From NCBI GenBank assembly GCA_000231825.2, contig JH720363.1:264475-328474 (forward strand): a DNA stretch of 64,000 bases, read 5' to 3'. The notes under the pieces were generated by a model. It saw only the letters and a list, made by a program, of their open reading frames with translations. It was not told the DNA's origin and did no database searches. Positions within the stretch are counted from its first letter, which is position 1; every line of letters begins with the position of its first letter. The position numbers and the translations under genes were made by a program. This document shows, one piece after another, positions 61,533 through 64,000 of the stretch. Source of the DNA: Tetrahymena elliotti 4EA (lineage: Eukaryota; Ciliophora; Oligohymenophorea; Hymenostomatida; Tetrahymenidae).

Positions 61533-62174
61533 ATGAAAGACAATAAAATAAATCTTGAAGAATCTCAAATAATTTCTGACAAAAACTGGGTCTCTGATGA
61601 TACTAATTATACTAATACTTTACAAAATTCCTTTGAATTAAAAAGCTTGAATAATCTGCATGATTAATAGAATTTAGAAAGCAGAGATTTTTGTGAAACA
61701 TATTCAGCTTATTCTGATTAGTCTTATCAATAATTGCAAATAGAGGGATATGAAATGGAGGATCTTCTTGAAAAATTTGATAACATTTCTAAAAACAATA
61801 TCAGCAAGAATATTATCAAAGCTTTCTTTAGCTATTTATTAGATACATAAGATAACGATTTACTCACAGATTTTGTTTAAAAAGGTATGTAAATATCTTA
61901 AGCTAGAAAAATGGCTAAAAACTACTTTAAATCATACAGCTTCAACAATAACTCCTTACATAAGCTTATATAGCATCCTAAATACGGAAAAGCTTTTGAG
62001 TTTTATTTAACTTTTGAAGCAGAAAAATGGCTGGCAGAAAGTAAAGTTTAGGAAAAAAAAACTCACCTTATATACATCGATTTTTTAAAACTCTGCTGTT
62101 CTAATCCTAAATACTCCGACCACTTAGTTACATACAAGAAAAGCAAAAAAAGCAAATTTAATGATAAAATCTGA
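61533..62174 (+). CDS. Small protein of unknown family (paralogue B)
   Basis: A frame of 213 residues starting MKDNKINLEESQIISDK. It has an acidic, S/N/Q-rich N-terminal half and the same C-terminal domain as the gene at 54091: SKNNISKNIIKAFFSYLLD is identical, followed by NDLLTDFVQKG, LHKLIQHPKYGKAFEFYLTF and HLIYIDFLKLCC. The N-terminal halves share little, so the domain is under constraint while the acidic part varies. Single exon. Function unknown. The basic tail YKKSKKSKFNDKI could bind nucleic acid or membrane, but this is speculation. Confidence 0.8.
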
Positions 62175-62793
62175 ACAAAAACAAACTAAACTTCCTTTTT
62201 AAAATGTTTGATAATAAAAAAAATGGATATCTTATCTCATCTCATTCAAAAAAACATAATTTCTCCTTAAACTTTAAATAAATGATTTAAATTTGAGCCA
62301 CTAGCTGGCTATTCAGAATATACAAATATCATCAAATTATTATAATAAAAAAATTACTGAATTATTTATTTCTTTTAAACATCCAATCAACTTAAATTAG
62401 TTAAAAATATCTAAATATTCTTATTTTTTACTTATATAAAATTAAAAAATTTATGTAAAAACCCAAATTTAATTATTGTTTTTTATTTTAAATCTTTTGA
62501 GTTTTTATATCAAATAAGAATTTTTACAATTCAATGAAATACCAATTTCAATCTTTACATCTCTTTTTCAAGGATGAAAAGTAGATTTTAGAAATTAAAC
62601 AAAATAGGTTAATAATAAACTATCCAAATAACTTCAATCGAATTAAATATATATTAATAATCCAAATATGTTCTTCGAAATTTTATCCATTTTTTTTATT
62701 TTAATGATTATCATAATCAAAAAAAAAAGCAGCAAATTTTGAAGAAAATGAAATGCTCTCATAAAAATTCAATTTTAACATTTAAAATCTGAA
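62175..62793. other. Intergenic
   Basis: AT-rich; nothing recognisable. Confidence 0.5.
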
Positions 62794-63348
62794 ATGATAA
62801 CCTTAGAAGTTTTAAAAAATTTGCTTTAGATCTAACTCAAAGAAACATTAGTTGGAGATATTAAAGAAAATGTGCTTTAATTAATATTTAAAGATAATTT
62901 TCATTAAATACATTAAAACATATATATGTCTGGTTTTTCATAATTTAAATAATCTTTGCAATTCCTCAAAGTCATTCTTCTAAAATTATCTATTTATTTC
63001 CATGGACAAGCAAAATATAAAATTTTAGAGTTATATCAAATGACCTCTTAGGACTACAAGAATAGCAATATTTCTATTTCTATTCTTCATTTCTATGAAA
63101 GTAGACTTTAGAAATTAAAGAATTTTTCTTTATATGTAAGTGAAAGAATATTAAGTTAAAGAAACTCAAAAAAGACTTCTTTTTACTTTACTTAAAGGCA
63201 AATTTAATCTAATAAATTTATAAATAAATATGCTAAGACTTTCAAATTTGTATTTATTTTCTAAATTCCTTCTTCTGCTTGCAATATTTATTACCTTTTT
63301 TTCATGACAAAATAAAAAGAATTTTGTTAATAATACATATTGAAATGA
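62794..63348 (+). CDS. Hypothetical protein (184 residues)
   Basis: An open frame of 185 codons with no TGA, beginning MITLEVLKNLLQIQLKE. Protein-like stretches include DIKENVLQLIFKDNFHQIHQ, FLKVILLKLSIYFHGQAKYK, YESRLQKLKNFSLYVSE and IQSNKFINKYAKTFKF. Leucine and charged residues alternate as in helical-repeat proteins. It is unusually long for chance in this sequence. No family is recognised and no introns are needed. It could also be one exon of a longer gene running beyond the window. Confidence 0.45.
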
Positions 63349-64000
63349 CTAAAATTTACAATCTAAAATCTGAAAAAGATTCTTTATGGATTAAAAAATT
63401 TAAATCAAAGTAATACAAAACCTTTATTCTAATGAATATAAAAACATTTCGTATTTAAAAATTTTAATTTCTTTTGATAAATTCTCTTGCTATGTATTTA
63501 TATTTTTCACTTTTATACATTTGAGTTTTTTACATGAAAAAAATAAGAAAACTAGAAATGATAAAATGAAGACAATAAATTTTAATTTGTTCTCCTAAAA
63601 ATCTGAAAAAGTAGATTTAAGAAATTTAAGATTATTTGCTATTTACTCAGCATAATGGTTGCTTGATTTTAAAATAAATAAATCTTATTAATAAAATTTA
63701 TATCATTCTTTCTCAAATATTCTCTTGATGATTAAATAAAATAACTCAGATAAATTACTTTTTAGATTACCAAAAAAAAAATAATTTATGAGTGCTTACA
63801 CTTAGCAATATTTTTTTTGAAATCCTGTAAAAAACTATTTTTCTCTTGATAAAAGTTGTCAATGGAGGGATTTTCGCTGTAAAGATGTTTAAAACTGCAC
63901 CTGAAGGAGCTTAAACATTTCTTATTTAAATATGATTACAAGTGATATTTTATGTTTTAAAGGATATTTCTACCTTATTTTCAAGAATTCAAAATGGCTG
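63349..64000. other. Right end of window
   Basis: AT-rich. No gene-like frame that I can support, and no telomeric repeat at the end. Confidence 0.5.

Noticed and set aside
1..64000. CRISPR arrays, rRNA genes, bacterial operons or ribosome binding sites
   Set aside because: The sequence is clearly ciliate nuclear DNA; I saw no regularly spaced direct repeats with unique spacers and no conserved rRNA blocks.

Overview
This window looks like a chromosome fragment from an oligohymenophorean ciliate, most likely Tetrahymena or a close relative. It is extremely AT-rich. Reading TAA and TAG as glutamine, with TGA as the only stop, opens long, well-conserved reading frames. Introns are GT..AG and mostly 50-200 nt, which is longer than in Paramecium. 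All gene calls use this code. Most genes are split, so exon borders are read by eye and approximate unless positions are stated.

Left part (1-34230). A tandem 98-bp repeat and a decayed LRR-like stretch come first. SEC62 follows on the minus strand, then a protein kinase with a glutamine-rich tail. Next are a large minus-strand protein with repeated CTFKPxIN motifs, of a kind common among ciliary proteins, and a plus-strand coiled-coil protein. A long gene of unknown N-terminal type precedes an LRR array encoded at one repeat per exon. NOP10, a multi-pass membrane protein, ALG11, a second coiled-coil protein and a Ras-type GTPase with a C-terminal CAAX box complete this half. SEC62, ALG11 and NOP10 are housekeeping genes for ER protein import, N-glycan assembly and box H/ACA snoRNP function.

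Right part. A minus-strand protein of unknown function (35504-37135) is followed by the most unusual region of the window, 38859-53765. This is a locally amplified family of NmrA/QOR2-type NAD(P)-binding proteins. It holds two genes with two tandem domains, three with one domain, and two broken copies. Four of the five intact proteins begin MGC, a predicted myristoylation and palmitoylation signal. Non-coding DNA between them is also multiplied, and one 100-base assembly gap lies inside the array. The two minus-strand single-domain copies still carry, after their stop codons, the remains of a second domain, so they probably arose by internal deletion from a two-domain ancestor.

The last 10 kb is gene-poor. 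It contains two paralogous small genes of a family I do not recognise (54091 and 61533), several plausible short reading frames, and unusual G/C-rich tracts in otherwise about 80 percent AT sequence.
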